This document shows positions 22,489 to 34,149 of a DNA stretch of 64,000 nucleotides, one piece after another (position 1 is the stretch's first letter; every line of letters begins with the position of its first letter). Position numbers and translations under genes: made by a program. The notes under the pieces were generated by a model. It saw nothing but the letters and a program-made list of their open reading frames with translations, was not told where the DNA came from and did no database searches. Origin of the DNA: Cordylochernes scorpioides (lineage: Eukaryota > Arthropoda > Arachnida > Pseudoscorpiones > Chernetidae); assembly GCA_030710605.1 (NCBI GenBank), contig CP092874.1:66805881-66869880 (forward strand), in the 5' to 3' direction.

Positions 22489-23284
22489 CTTTTCAACATG
22501 GTATGTCAAAATATGGTTTATATGTAATATAATTCGTAACAGATCTCTCTGTTGAATATCTAGGACTTCATCTGAGGTTTTTGAACACATTTTTGTACTT
22601 TTCTGGGTCATTTCTTCGAACTAAAATGTTTCTAGATGTCTTGATCTTGACATGTTCTCCCAATTCCCCGTCCACATATATAAATTTATAAATCTACGTA
22701 TAAGTATTTTTAGTCAGGGTTGGCTTGCTGGATGAATTAAGGAGCAATTCATGCGTGTTTGTTGATGATTTCACCAACAAAAAGCCGGACAAGGCACCTC
22801 GGTTGGATGGTATTGTGATCAGGGTGTATGGACCGATCTGATCTGCTTCATGGACAAGACACCACCACCATATGGAAATATATTTATTTACGGGGCTGCT
22901 AACCAAAATAAAATGATTTTTGAGCCCCAATGGCCGCGTAAAGCGGAATATATAAAACCACTATTACCAGGGTGGAGAGGCTAGGGACAGGATCTCCGTT
23001 AGAGAAGAGGCAGGTTAGGCCGGATTGGGTCCGCGGAGGTCTGGAGGCAGGAAGAAGGCGGGAGGACTAGAACTTTGCAGCTCTAGCTCTGGCAGTTGGG
23101 CAAGACATTGATCACCACCACTAACAGAAAACAAAATATTTATATTGTAGTATTATTCCATTTGTAAACTTGGTCAAAATATATATTTAGTTATTATTCT
23201 ATCTGATATATAAACGTCGTAAATTTAAAAATGTGAATTTTTAAACGGAGTAAATATTTTCAAGACACACCTATTAAAATATTT
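22489..23284. other. No supported feature
   Basis: AT-rich sequence with a GC-richer patch at 22930-23110 and small open frames (78 codons at 22694-22930, minus). No motif recognised. Confidence 0.4.
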
Positions 23285-23712
23285 GAACATTATTTCTCCG
23301 AATTTTTATTAGAGCTAATAGCGTATGCGCCTCAGTTAAAACACGCACAAACAAAATTTGTCACATCAAACGGAAATTTCTAAAAATACTTACATAAAAG
23401 AGGTCTATCAGAAACACCAAATTGTTCCTGTGGAGAAACTGAACAAACTGCTCTTCACCTTATCTATGACTGTCCGAACTTTGTAGAAGTGAGACATCGG
23501 TTGTTTCAGGATTTAAATGATCTAAATCTTTCACATCAGCCACTTTGTCTATATACATTTTATGAACTCTGTAGAATAATATATACATGTGTGTAAATTT
23601 GTAAATAATTAATTCTAAGTTCTAATTTGTTTGGTGTTTTGTTTCCTCTGTATTAGGCGCAAATATTTCAATATCGCGCCTGGTTGATTAATAAATAAAA
23701 ATAAATAAATGT
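23285..23712 (+). pseudogene. Non-LTR retrotransposon 3' end (C-terminal domain and tail)
   Basis: The frame through 23345-23596 reads KYLHKRGLSETPNCSCGE, then EQTALHLIYDCPNF: a Cys-Cys-His-Cys motif typical of the C-terminus of Jockey/I/R1-type LINE proteins. One in-frame TAA precedes it and a TAA ends it near 23596. A 3' UTR of about 90 nt and an ATAAATAAAAATAAATAAAT tail follow, as expected for the 3' end of a LINE. 5'-truncated, which is usual. Confidence 0.75.
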
Positions 23713-24049
23713 GAAGCAATGCCTAGATCTAATTATGTACAATATCATGTAAGACGATGTCAGGAGAAAGGGTATCGGCTGCAAAGAAAGTGTTATTCCG
23801 ATCAGCCGATGAGTTTATAAAATAATCTTCTGGTATTTAAATCTGAAAAAATCAATACTCGGTGGGATATATTTAGTTGGTGTCTGCTCTTAATTTGATT
23901 TAATTTTTTGATGACGTAACAGCCCAGATTTAGCCTTCTCTCGATGTCTTGGAGTAATCTTTTGGTTTGGTAGAACACTTTGGATGTTCACCTGGTCGGT
24001 AATTTGATTGATCTTGGGGGTAATGATGAACTTTCTCTCTTATTATATA

Positions 24050-24225
24050 CAGTTAAACCTGTCTATAGCGCCCCTCTAAATAGCGCCTTCCTCTCTATAG
24101 CGCCCTATTTTTAATACGTAGCACAATGCGATTTACATTAAAAGTGACCTGTCTATAGCACCCCCTCTCTATAGCACCCTATTTTGGTGAGTCCCAAGAG
24201 GGGGCGCTATAGACAGGTTTAACTG
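24050..24225. mobile_element. pogo/Tigger-type MITE, copy 1
   Basis: Ends CAGTTAAACCTGTCTATAGC and its reverse complement, flanked on both sides by TA. 176 bp, no ORF. The CAG...CTG ends with a TA duplication and the CTATAGCGCC subterminal repeats suit pogo-type MITEs. A longer relative lies at 61189-61455. Confidence 0.8.
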
Positions 24226-24289
24226 TATATATATCTATGTGTTTGAAAATTGAACAATCCATTTATTCAATTATTTAAAAATGCTATTT

Positions 24290-24420
24290 TGGATCATAAA
24301 TTTTATTTTACAATATTTCGTATGGCCACACGCCAAACTTCTTCGGGGAACAAGATTGGCGTGTGGCCATACGAAATATCGGAAAATAAAATATATGATA
24401 TTAGCCAAAAGGCCGAGAAG
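24290..24420. repeat. Inverted repeat with PLE-type end motif
   Basis: ATATTTCGTATGGCCACACGCCAA at the left is the reverse complement of the right arm (TTGGCGTGTGGCC...) around a centre near 24343. The spacing of the hairpin and a GAAATAT box recalls the PLE-type ends at 20885 and 26384 with a different stem sequence. Probably another PLE-linked end; this is inference. 24421-24680 is AT-rich with nothing supported. Confidence 0.5.
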
Positions 24421-24679
24421 CGATTTACAAGAAGCTTGTGCGAACCAACCAAGAATACTATTTCCCAAAGTTTGTAAAATGAATTAAATTTAAATATGAT
24501 AATTAAATTAGATTTAAATAAAATATAACATAATCACAAATATAGAAATTTCACATAAAAGTTGAACTGATTACTATAAAGAGGTTTAATTGGACTCAAG
24601 AGAGGGTACAAATTGGCTGGACAAAAGCTGTTGCGACTTTCAGAAAAATGGTTTTCAGCATTAGTTTCTCGCTATCAAC

Positions 24680-26005
24680 AACATATTCTTGCAATTCAAC
24701 AATGGGTTCTTACAATTCAACAATAGGTTCTCGTAATTCAACAATAGATTCTCACAATTAAAAAATAACTCCTTTCAAATCAACAATGCCTCCTTACAAT
24801 TCACACATAACAATGGGTTCTCAAAATTCAACAATAGCTTCTAACAATTCAAAGATAACTCCTTTTAATTCAATAATACTTCCTCGCAATTCACACATTA
24901 CAATAGGTTCTCGCAATTCAACAATAGGTTCTAACAATTCGAGAGATAACTCCTTTCAATTCAATAATAGCTCCTTGCAATTCACACACAACAATAGGTT
25001 CCTCGAAATTCAACAATAGTTTCTCACAATTCAAAAATAACTCCTTTCAATTCAATAATAGCTCCTTGCAATTCACACACAACAATAGGTTCTCGAAATT
25101 CAACAATAGGTTCACGCAATTCAAAAATAACTCCTGTCAATTCAACAAATTCTCCACGCAATTCAAACACAACAATAGGTTCTCGCAATTCAACTATGGG
25201 TTCTCGAAATTCAACAATAGTTTCTCACAATTCAGAAATAACTCCTTTCAATTCAATAATAGCTCCTTGCAATTCACACACAGCAATAGGTTCTCGAAAT
25301 TCACACCCACATAACAATGGGTTCTCGCAATTTTAAACTATGTTATCGCAATTTATCAATGGTTTCTCGTAATTCAACAATAGTTTCTCGCAATTCTCAC
25401 CCACATAACAATGGGTTATCGCAATTTTAAACTATGTTCTCGCAATTCATCAATGGTTTCTCGCAATTCAACAATAGTTTCTCGCAATTCACACCCACAT
25501 AATAGTGGGTTATCGCAATTCATCAATGGTTTCTCGCAATTCACACTCACAAAACAATGGGTTCTCGCAATTCTAAACTATGTTCTCGCAATTCATCAAA
25601 GGTTTCTCTCAATTCAACTATAGCTTCTCGCAATTCACACCCACATAACAATGGTTTCTCGCAATTCTAAATTATGTTCTCGAAATTCATCAATGGTTTC
25701 TCGCAATTCTAAATTATGTTCTCGCAATTCATGAATGGTTTCTCTCAATTCAACTATAGGTTTTCGAAATTCACATCCACTTAACAATGGGTTCTCGCAA
25801 TTCATCAATGGTTTCTCGCAATTCAACAATACCTTCCAGAAATGCAGTAATAGCTTCCCCCAATTCATCAATGGTGTCTCGAAATTCAACAATACCTTCC
25901 AGAAATGCAGTAATAGCTTCCCCCAATTCATCAATGGTTTCTCGCAATTCAACAATACCTTCCAGAAATTCAGTAATAGCTTCACCCAATTCATCAATAG
26001 CTTCT
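24680..26005. repeat. Minisatellite of about 20-bp units
   Basis: Imperfect head-to-tail units around TTCTCGCAATTCAACAATGG, with alternates ending ATCAATGG, CACACC or AAACTATG. Longer composite periods occur, for example near 25860-25990. Open frames on both strands (up to 120 codons at 25635-25997, minus) are by-products of the period. Confidence 0.9.
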
Positions 26006-26353
26006 AGTTGAATAAATTGTATCTTTCGTACTCTATCTCAGGGCGTTCCTGTACGTTACGTAAGACAGGTCATCAGCACATAGCGTGACGATACAAGGAA
26101 ATACTTTTGTCACTTCCAATTAATTCTTGTTCGAATTACGTAATAGAGGATTTAAAATGACGTATTACATCCTCTAATTGTTACCTAATAGTCTTATTTA
26201 GGACTTATTAATGAAAAAGAATTATTAAATGCATTCACTTATGAATCTAAGCGTTTATAAAAATCGTTTGTCTTGATAAAAAATAAACATGCTGTCCCCA
26301 TAGAAATATCAGAATAAAAAATAATTTATTATAGATACATATACACCTCTTTT

Positions 26354-28083
26354 GAAAATAGAGCAATCCATATTTAATTCATTAGATAATAAAAGGCATA
26401 TTTTGGATTTTATAAAATATTTATTTTGCCAATATTTCGGCCGGCTGAACGCCAACCTTTATCGAGGCATTACATTTTTGTATACACAATCTCAGCGCCG
26501 CATAGTGTTATAATATCACAGTTGAAATCAATTAAAATACAGAGTAGGTGGGAGAAGTTTGTGCATGAAAAAATATATATATTATAAAAAATGCAATCAA
26601 AAATGTAAAATATCTTAAAATATAAAAGGAAAAAGTTCTATCTTATATTTAAAAAATTGTAAAAAGTAATTTAAAATAATTCATTAATAACTCATAAAGA
26701 GATAAATGTAAAAATATATGTATATATTAAGACATTTGAAAATAAATTTAAAATGTTTTAAATAATAAACTGTAAGAACCCCTTATAAAAAGTTTTTAAA
26801 AATGTGGGTATTTAAAAAAATTCATTTCAAAATTTAGGAGATCGATTTATAAATAAGTAAAAAATATTTTATAAAAATGCATTAAAATGGAAGTTAAAAC
26901 AATTTAGGATGAATAAATGAGAAAATAAATTAAAAAATGGAAACTAAAAAGTTTAAATTATTGCATGTAAAAAGTTATATATTTAATGTATCAATACTTT
27001 TGCGTTTTGAAGCGATAAATGTAAAAATAATTAAACAAGTGGTATGTATTAATTACAGGTAATTACTAATGTGTGAAAATATAATTTAAGAAATCGCGGG
27101 TATTACAACAAAATATAAAGTGCTATAAAAAGCAAAAAAATTAAAAAAGCAAATTATGAAATTTAAAAAACGGCACCTCTCCCTTTAAAATAGTACATAA
27201 TAAGTCAATTAAAATAAAAAATTAACTAATTGAAATTAAAATAATTAGACAAAAAAAAAAAAAAAAAAAAATTAAGAAGATCTAAATGGTGTGTAGATGT
27301 CCGGTAAATCAATTTTCCTATTTATGCTTTCTTTGTCTTCTACAGAGGCCCAGCTTTCTAAGAACAATCGGCAGTGTTTTTCTTTAATGTTCTGGTATAA
27401 AATGGCTGTATTTTCGAAATCCGGAGTGTGGTTGTTTTTTAGTGCATGATCAACAAGGAGAGATAGTGGGTTGTAATTCCTTAGTCCTGATTTGTGTTGA
27501 TTTATACGATTTTTGAGTGGTTTGCTGGTTTCCCCTATATAATTAGCTTGGCAATTGTTACAAGGTATTTTGTAAATTACGTTGATTTTGTTTTCCATTT
27601 TGTTAATTTGCTTAGTGTCTGGATGGCGTAGGGCCTTTTTTAAATTTAAAGATGATTGATAGGTGGTTGTGATGTTGTATCTCTTTAGGACTCTGGCGAT
27701 GCGTTCAGAGCCGTAGCTGTAGGGAAGGGAGCAGAAAAGCTTTTTTGATTGAACAGGGGTGTTATTTAAAAGTGGAGATTTTGGTTTATAACATTGGTTT
27801 ATTACAATTTTTTAAATATAAGATAGAACTTTTTCCTTTTATATTTTAAGATATTTTACATTTTTGATTGCATTTTTTATAATATATATATTTTTTCATG
27901 CACAAACTTCTCCCACCTACTCTGTATTTTAATTGATTTCAACTGTGATATTATAACACTATGCGGCGCTGAGATTGTGCATACAAAAATGTAATGCCTC
28001 GATAAAGGTTGGCGTTCAGCCGGCCGAAATATTGGCAAAATAAATATTTTATAAAATCCAAAATATGCCTTTTATTATCTAAT
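26354..28083 (-). mobile_element. Penelope-like element 2, truncated, with inverted arms and 15-bp target duplication
   Basis: Outer arms 26384-26660 and about 27800-28083 are reverse complements. ATATACACCTCTTTT occurs at 26339-26353 and 28084-28098 as the target duplication. A 30-nt tail (26354-26383) is present on the left only. Between the arms, on the minus strand, lies the end of a PLE protein with a GIY-YIG endonuclease. The reverse transcriptase is absent. The interior 26660-27270 is very AT-rich. Confidence 0.85.
27272..27790 (-). pseudogene. PLE GIY-YIG endonuclease, C-terminal part
   Basis: The open frame runs from the arm junction near 27790 to the stop at 27272. A linker (LPYSYGSERIARVLKRYN) is followed by KINVIYKIPCNNCQANYIGET, which fits the GIY-YIG start of Penelope endonucleases with a CX2C insert, then KPLKNRINQHK and the end INRKIDLPDIY. 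This domain nicks target DNA for reverse transcription. Only the tail of the protein survives, so the copy cannot move by itself. Confidence 0.88.
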
Positions 28084-28098
28084 ATATACACCTCTTTT

Positions 28099-28298
28099 AA
28101 AAAGAGTCGGTGGACGAGTGGGTAACACCTTCGATTCTCGACAGGCATGAACCAGGATCGAATCCCGCGTTAACATTTTGTTTAATATGTAAATAACCTT
28201 CACATATTGTTCATTGTTGTAAATATCATAAACTAGGTTGCTTTTGTTGAGCGGTACCTGATAAAGTAATTTTGGAACAAGAACAAGCACCTCTTTTA
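28099..28298 (+). mobile_element. tRNA-derived SINE, family 2, copy A
   Basis: Head GTGGACGAGTGGGTAA (A box) and GGATCGAATCC (B box), then a body with TAAATAACCTTCACATATTG and an end TTGGAACAAGAACAAG. CACCTCTTTT flanks it on both sides (28089-28098 and 28288-28297), so it landed in the target duplication of PLE-2. Other copies: 33166-33357, 41829-41997, 63196-63354. Confidence 0.8.
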
Positions 28299-29524
28299 TT
28301 GAAATATATAATTACACACAGAAGCTTAAATATATAAATATTAAAATTATATTTAAAAAAGATGCATATATTAGATTTATAAGTATTTTATTGTTTCAAG
28401 GATTTATTGTATCGAGGATGTTTGTGTTTTTTTACTAAAACATGCGAGCACGCGTACACCACACTCGTTCTACAAGGCCAATGATTCAATATTGTAAATA
28501 TCTTTTATACGAAGCAAATTGATCGGTTTATAAACCGAACAGCAGCCCAATTTAAGAGTAGAACGGTTTGAGAAATAAACTGAAGAATTTGCGGATAGGT
28601 TGAATCACAGATGAACAAGATTCTCCACTTTTCTCATTTGATTATAAATTGTAGAAAATTGTTCGATAAAGCATGACTAAAATATTTGAATGCACTACTC
28701 AGGTGGTTAGAAAATAAATCCCTTTTTTAGATTCCTGTGGACACAACATTTCTCATGTCAGGCAGCACCGTTATCCATCTATTTGTTTTATTTGACATAT
28801 CGGACGGGATATCACAGCTTGGGATACTTGCGCCTAAATACATTAGCAACGCATTATATACACTTCAATAACAGGACTAAAAACAAAATTAAAAAAATTG
28901 AAAGGTTGGTTTTCTCAAACAGAAAAGAAAATCTAAAATGAATATACAAAAATTATTGATTTTTTTATAGGTGTCTTTGTTATATACAAATTCGCACATT
29001 TCTTCGATGGGATAAAAATGATTACTTCTGTAGCTGTGAAAGATTGGACATTCTATTAATAAATATATTGAGTTTTGGTTATCTTTTACACCTATTGAAG
29101 AAAGAAAGATTAAAATTCGTGAATAATATATCAGAGAATATTCAAAACGTCCGATGTTCTTACAGATTGAAGTCCAAGACTATATGGATATTGAGGGATG
29201 TTTCTGTAAGGTAGAATTTGGCGCAAGCCATCAGCAAATTTTAGTTGCACGATAAGGAAATGCCCCTTTTCTCAATGTAGTTTCTGATCAGGATGTTGCA
29301 TTCCTCCGGCCCTCCACGTCTGCCTTGCCGTGAGATAAGCTTCTACAAGAGTTTACTTAAGTCGTGAAGTGAAGTGATAAGAAACTCTTGCCGGTTGGGT
29401 TTGGAATACTCCTTCTCCTGTATTGAATATTTTAGAATATCAGGATTATCAACTTCTGAGAGATAAAAATACGATAAACTTCCCTATAGCTAAGGCTTTA
29501 ATATTTACGAAAGTTTATTTATAT
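28299..29524. other. AT-rich stretch, nothing supported
   Basis: No coding motif or repeat recognised. Confidence 0.4.
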
Positions 29525-30204
29525 TGCCACGTGGAAAATTAGGAAAGACAAACTTCAGGATGAGACAACAATATATTTAAGGCAAGAACCAACTATGAAT
29601 GATAAACAAAAGATAAGCAATGAGGGAAGTTTACAGAGTAGCAAAATATTAACATAAAAAATGATACTCTGTTAATAAAATAATAAATACTTTATTACAT
29701 AGCTCATTCCCTATGGGAGCTGTGACCCACATCTAGCAATTATTGTAGTTACTGACATGGATCTGATGTGCTTATGCTAAGGATTCCATCGAAGTCTTGG
29801 AACTTTGTCTCTAGTACCTTTGCGTCCTTTTTCTTGCGGCGTAAGAGCGGCTTTGTCGTCGTATCGTCTATAGAGACATCGTCATCTTGGAGGGAAGTCT
29901 TGGCTTTGGCACGTCGGTGGAATCCTGGAGCCAGTCTCTAAAAATGTAGATCACAGCACCCATGGCCCCTAGGTCTTCTCGGCGATCTTCAGATTGTCTT
30001 CCCTAATTTACCCAGCATTTCCACCAAAATGCCACGTGGAAAATTAGGGAAGACAAACTTCAGGATAGTACAGCAATTTATTTAAGGCAAGAACCAACTA
30101 AGAATGATAAACAAAAGATAAGTAATGAGAGAAGTTTACAAAGTAGCAAAATATAAACATAAAAAATGATAATATGTTAATAAAATAATAAATACTTTGT
30201 TACA
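29525..30204 (-). mobile_element. Short LTR element (TRIM-like)
   Basis: Direct repeats of 175 bp, 29525-29699 and 30030-30204, each TG...CA (TGCCACGTGG to TTACA), flanked by ATAT on both sides (29521-29524 and 30205-30208). The interior is only 330 bp with no ORF. On the minus strand TGGTGGAAATGCTGGGT lies a few bases inside the 30030 repeat and could be the primer site, which sets the orientation. The LTRs are clearly diverged, so it is not recent. Confidence 0.7.
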
Positions 30205-30208
30205 ATAT

Positions 30209-30925
30209 TTTAAAATAATAATAGAATTTCTTTTTATATATTAAAAATGAAAAGAAACAAATTGTGAGAATTTTTTTTTGTAGTTTTTTAACACAATTTT
30301 ATCTTGGATTAATTTTGTGTATTTTATACAACGATTCATATATATTCCATAACTATTAACGCTATAATTTGTATAAAAGAGAATCAGGGGTGAATATGTA
30401 AATATACTGTTATGTCGTACCCAGACGCTATTCGTGTACTTTGTCTACTCAGTTTGCTACAAATATACACACGTGAGTTCGAAGGGATGCAGCTAAAGTT
30501 AGCGCTTTATTATGGCTCTAAACAGAAGGAGTACAATAAGTGGGAGTTGTCTTCAACCTCCCGGTCAGAAGAATCCTTTGCGCCGTGGATGTCCCTCTTG
30601 TGAAGCGTTCCGCGCACACAATACACGTCCAGCCTGGACTTACACCGTCTTGTAGAATCATCCACACGCCCGGAGACAAGTCGCCACGTCTTCTCCTTGC
30701 CGCAGATGTCACCAGACTCTGTCCTCCCCCACATAGGAATGCTGTTTTTGGCGCCTGCCACATGGCAGCGGAGGCAGCTGGAGTCCACCCCTCTTTCTCC
30801 CACTTTATTATGGAATCTTGGCCTTTTCATCCATGTTACAATACTTTATGTACACAGCGGTGGCTAGAAAACAACTCTTGCTGAAGATATCTATTCTACC
30901 TATTCTTTATCGACCTAATTCATAT
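30209..30925. other. AT-rich stretch with a GC-rich patch
   Basis: 30500-30890 is richer in G+C and has overlapping open frames on both strands (106 codons minus at 30510-30830, 114 codons plus at 30540-30884). No domain is recognised and neither strand is preferred. It may hold an exon or an old repeat. Confidence 0.3.
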
Positions 30926-31143
30926 CAAACTTATATAAGACCATTTTTCTCTATGTCCTATGAATTTATGATTTCGGGACAAATTCGTGGTCCATTTGGA
31001 TGAGGAAAGCGATGACTAGAAAGCGGCTGATTCAACACTAGCCTTTCAGTGATATGCTAACCTTGACGTATGCACGAAGGAGTGTGTGGCCACTGGACAT
31101 GCGTCGGACCTGTAGGCTGTTGTTGAGTGCTGCATTGCCTGGA
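30926..31143 (+). repeat. Dispersed direct repeat, copy 1
   Basis: About 210 bp matching 31896-32098 with scattered differences (shared TTTGGATGAGGAAAGCGA, GACCTGTAGGCTGTTGTTG). No ORF or terminal structure. The spacing of about 960 bp suggests a local duplication or two insertions. Confidence 0.7.
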
Positions 31144-31895
31144 GCATAGGAGCTCCATCTATGCTTCCTTTCTACCTGTGGTGAATCTGTATAGGACTGG
31201 TGGTCTTAACAAAGCTGTGTTGTTGTTGATTTCGGGACAAATTTGTGAAAGGTATAAATTTATATAATTGATAGAAAATATTCTACTATTTTTACAACCT
31301 GGACTAGAAAAATGTAATATTTATTAGAAGCCAAAAGCTTCCGAACACACAACGGCTTCACGACTTGTTTTTTAACGCTGTATCTTCTAATCAGCTCGAT
31401 AATTGTATAATTTCACTATTATCCCAATTGTGTGAATATTTTACCAGATAACAACAGGGTCAACACTGAGTGAATATTGCAGACAAATACCATTTTATTG
31501 ATTGCTTATTGAAAAATGTTTAGGTGACATTTGCCCTATTTTGGTGTGTGATAAAATGATGTTTTGAAGTATATCTATACTAAATCATGGAAATTACGGG
31601 TATGAATATTATCGAGTTTTACGAGCTGGTACAGATCTTGTTCAGCTACCTTTATACAATAAATAGATGGTATTGAGATACCTTCCATACAAATAGAAAA
31701 ATGTAACTTGTTTAACACAACTATAGTCAACAACTATAGGACTAACAAAATGTTAAGTCCTATAGAACGGTAATTTGATGTTGTAACTTGAGAAATTTTC
31801 GTTAATAGACAAGTGTAAAGCTATGACTACCTTGGAACATGTTCATATCGTGCTATTCTTGTACACGATACTATACGTGCTAAGCCACGATCACA

Positions 31896-32098
31896 CCATC
31901 AAACTTATATAGGACCATTTTTCTCTATTAATTTATGATTTCGTGGTCCATTTGGATGAGGAAAGCGAAGACTAGAAAGTGGCTGATTCAACACTAGCCT
32001 TTCAGTGATATGCTAACCATGACGTATGCACGAAGGAATGCGTGGCCATTGGACATGTGTCGGACCTGTAGGCTGTTGTTGGGTGCTGCGGTGCCAGG
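31896..32098 (+). repeat. Dispersed direct repeat, copy 2
   Basis: Matches 30926-31143. The intervening 31144-31895 is AT-rich with nothing supported. A CACGCACA microsatellite (32325-32352) and a poly-C then poly-A run (32455-32487) follow. Confidence 0.65.
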
Positions 32099-32454
32099 CT
32101 GTGACACATTGTACCATGTGAAGCTAATGGAACAAGAAGGGTTACTACATCGTGCCAAGTATAAATTGTGAGACACGGAGGAGACAAAGCCTGAGTCTCC
32201 AGGAATAGAACTCGAGGCTTCCTCCTATTCCTGTCCCGGGCTTTTGTCTCCACACAGCTCCCTGCGGACCGTGCTCCCGAGGGTGGTTACAAATATATTT
32301 TTAGAGCTACTTTTATTTTTGAATATATATACGCACACACACAAACACACACCTTTATTAGGGATCAAGCCCCAAACAGGATTCTCCCATGAATAGCAAT
32401 GGTTTTTAATTGAACAAAAATCAAGTACTATATACAATTCAGTATTAACATGAG

Positions 32455-32485
<31 letters not shown>

Positions 32486-32599
32486 AAGGAAAACTATTTA
32501 CACACGTCTCATTTTTCTCGCCTTCTCACAAAATTTGTATAAATCTATTGTGTCTACTTTTCCCAGTTTCTGACAGCATATTTTTGAAAATATAATTAA

Positions 32600-33015
32600 A
32601 ACCTATTTTTCTACAGCCCTTCTACTGCAATGATTAAAAATCGAAAGAGGGAAGGCATGGCTCAGCAGTGGTGAACTCTCCCAAGAATTTTGCCATTTCA
32701 ATCTCCAGACTGCTTCATTATTGTATTACACTGAATTTCCTCTGTGTTCTGTATTTTCTATTGAGTACAGTAAATTGATGCTTTGAAGGAACTATGAACT
32801 TTTACTCCTAGGACTTAAGCAAATGTCTATGAATACTTTAAAATACAAATTTACTTTACTCAATAGCAAATGCAGGATATTCAGACCAATATAATAGTGA
32901 AGCGATCTGGAGATTAAAATGGTGAAACCGCTGGGAGAGTTCACCACTGATAAGCCATATCTTCCCTCTTTCAAATTTCAACCATTGCAGTATCAGGGCT
33001 GTAGTTTCTATTATA
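32600..33015. mobile_element. F1 hairpin element, diverged copy
   Basis: Arms 32600-32770 and about 32850-33015 are reverse complements with many differences. They carry the F1 boxes: TGGTGAAACCGCTGGGAGAG and TTCACCACTGATAAGCCAT at 32919-32957, reversed at 32660-32700. The TGGT/GCCA stem next to these boxes pairs although its bases differ from other copies. Confidence 0.65.
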
Positions 33016-33165
33016 TATATATATTCAATGAGAAAATTAGCGAAAAAAATTATTTCTAATTTTCAGCGATAGAGAACGCTAAGTTGATGATGATATTTTA
33101 ATATATCAAATAACGTTTAATTTTTTCTTCTATTATATACTTATAGCCCAGGTTCCTGGAGCAAG

Positions 33166-33357
33166 AGAGTGGGTGGACGAGTGGGTAAAACACTCGATTC
33201 CCGATAGCCATGAATCGGGATCGAATCCCGCGTTGGACCTTTTGTTTTAATATGTGAATAACCCTCACATATTATTCATTTTTGCAAATATCATAAACTA
33301 GATTGTTTTTTTTTTTTTGAGCGGTACCTAATAAAGTGATTTTGGAACAAGAACAAG
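33166..33357 (+). mobile_element. tRNA-derived SINE, family 2, copy B
   Basis: Same head, body and end as the copy at 28099, with a T run near 33310. GTTCCTGGA occurs just before (33152-33160) and just after, a probable target duplication. Confidence 0.75.
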
Positions 33358-33744
33358 TTCCTGGAACGCCCGCAGAATGCCAACTACCCGGGTTCTTCTA
33401 TGAATATAAATAGCTATAAATTGAATAGAATGTATAGAGAGGGCAGCAGAGTATTATAAACCTGTTTTACATATAAATCTATTCAAATTGTTTGATCCTT
33501 AGATTTAATCAAGCAACAATAGGTTTGAAATATATTTAATAGAATGAACCTTTCTCTTTTAGTTACTCGGCAGGTAAAGGTTTTGAAAGAGAAAAACGAT
33601 TCAATTGATAGCCACACACAAGTTAAACCTTTCAAAATTTTATATCAATAGGATAATTAACACTTCTATTATATATATATCCGGTAATTTGAGAATGCTT
33701 AAGGAAATGATCTGTGAAACATCGAAGATGCAAAATCTAGCTTC

Positions 33745-34015
33745 TCCTTTAGAAGCCGCACGTAGCGAAGGCTCAAGGAATTAATTAAGGTGTCATTACG
33801 CAAGCTATATATAGCTACTGGTTTAGAGGCCGCACTTTGCGAAAGCTCAAGGAATTGATCAAGGTGTCATTACGCAAGCTATATATAGCTACTGGCTTAG
33901 AGGCCGCACTTTGCGAAGGCTCAAGGAATTGATCAAGGTGTCATTAAGAAAGCTATATATAGCTACTGGTTTAGAGGCTGCACATTGCGAAGGCTCAAGG
34001 AATTGATTAGAGCAG
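33745..34015 (+). repeat. 74-bp tandem repeat
   Basis: GCTCAAGGAATT recurs at 33771, 33845, 33919 and 33993, exactly 74 bp apart, with high identity (AAGCTATATATAGCTACTGG in each). About 3.7 copies. Each unit contains the palindrome AGCTATATATAGCT. Confidence 0.9.
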
Positions 34016-34106
34016 TTTCTCGGCTGCAAAATCTGTAGATATATTGATGGCCAGCTTTATATGGGCAGGTATAGAGTCATGATATCTACTGAAAACTAGA
34101 AAAAAA

Positions 34107-34149
34107 CTGATAAGGCACAATTTGGTAACAGCGTTGTTGCCGAAACGTC
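34107..34149 (+). ncRNA. Hammerhead-like motif, degenerate
   Basis: CTGATAA (34107-34113), a stem GGCA-CAA / TTG-TTGCC with a bulge, then GAAACGTC (34142-34149). The order and the final GTC suit a hammerhead with a minimal helix III. The core G is changed to A and flanking helix I is not evident. 34150-35720 shows no further feature. Confidence 0.35.

Noticed and set aside
25635..26007. Overlapping open frames on both strands (up to 120 codons)
   Set aside because: They arise from the 20-bp minisatellite period; both strands look equally protein-like.
30510..30884. A gene in the GC-rich patch
   Set aside because: Open frames of similar size occur on both strands with no domain and no clear splice pair; too weak to call.
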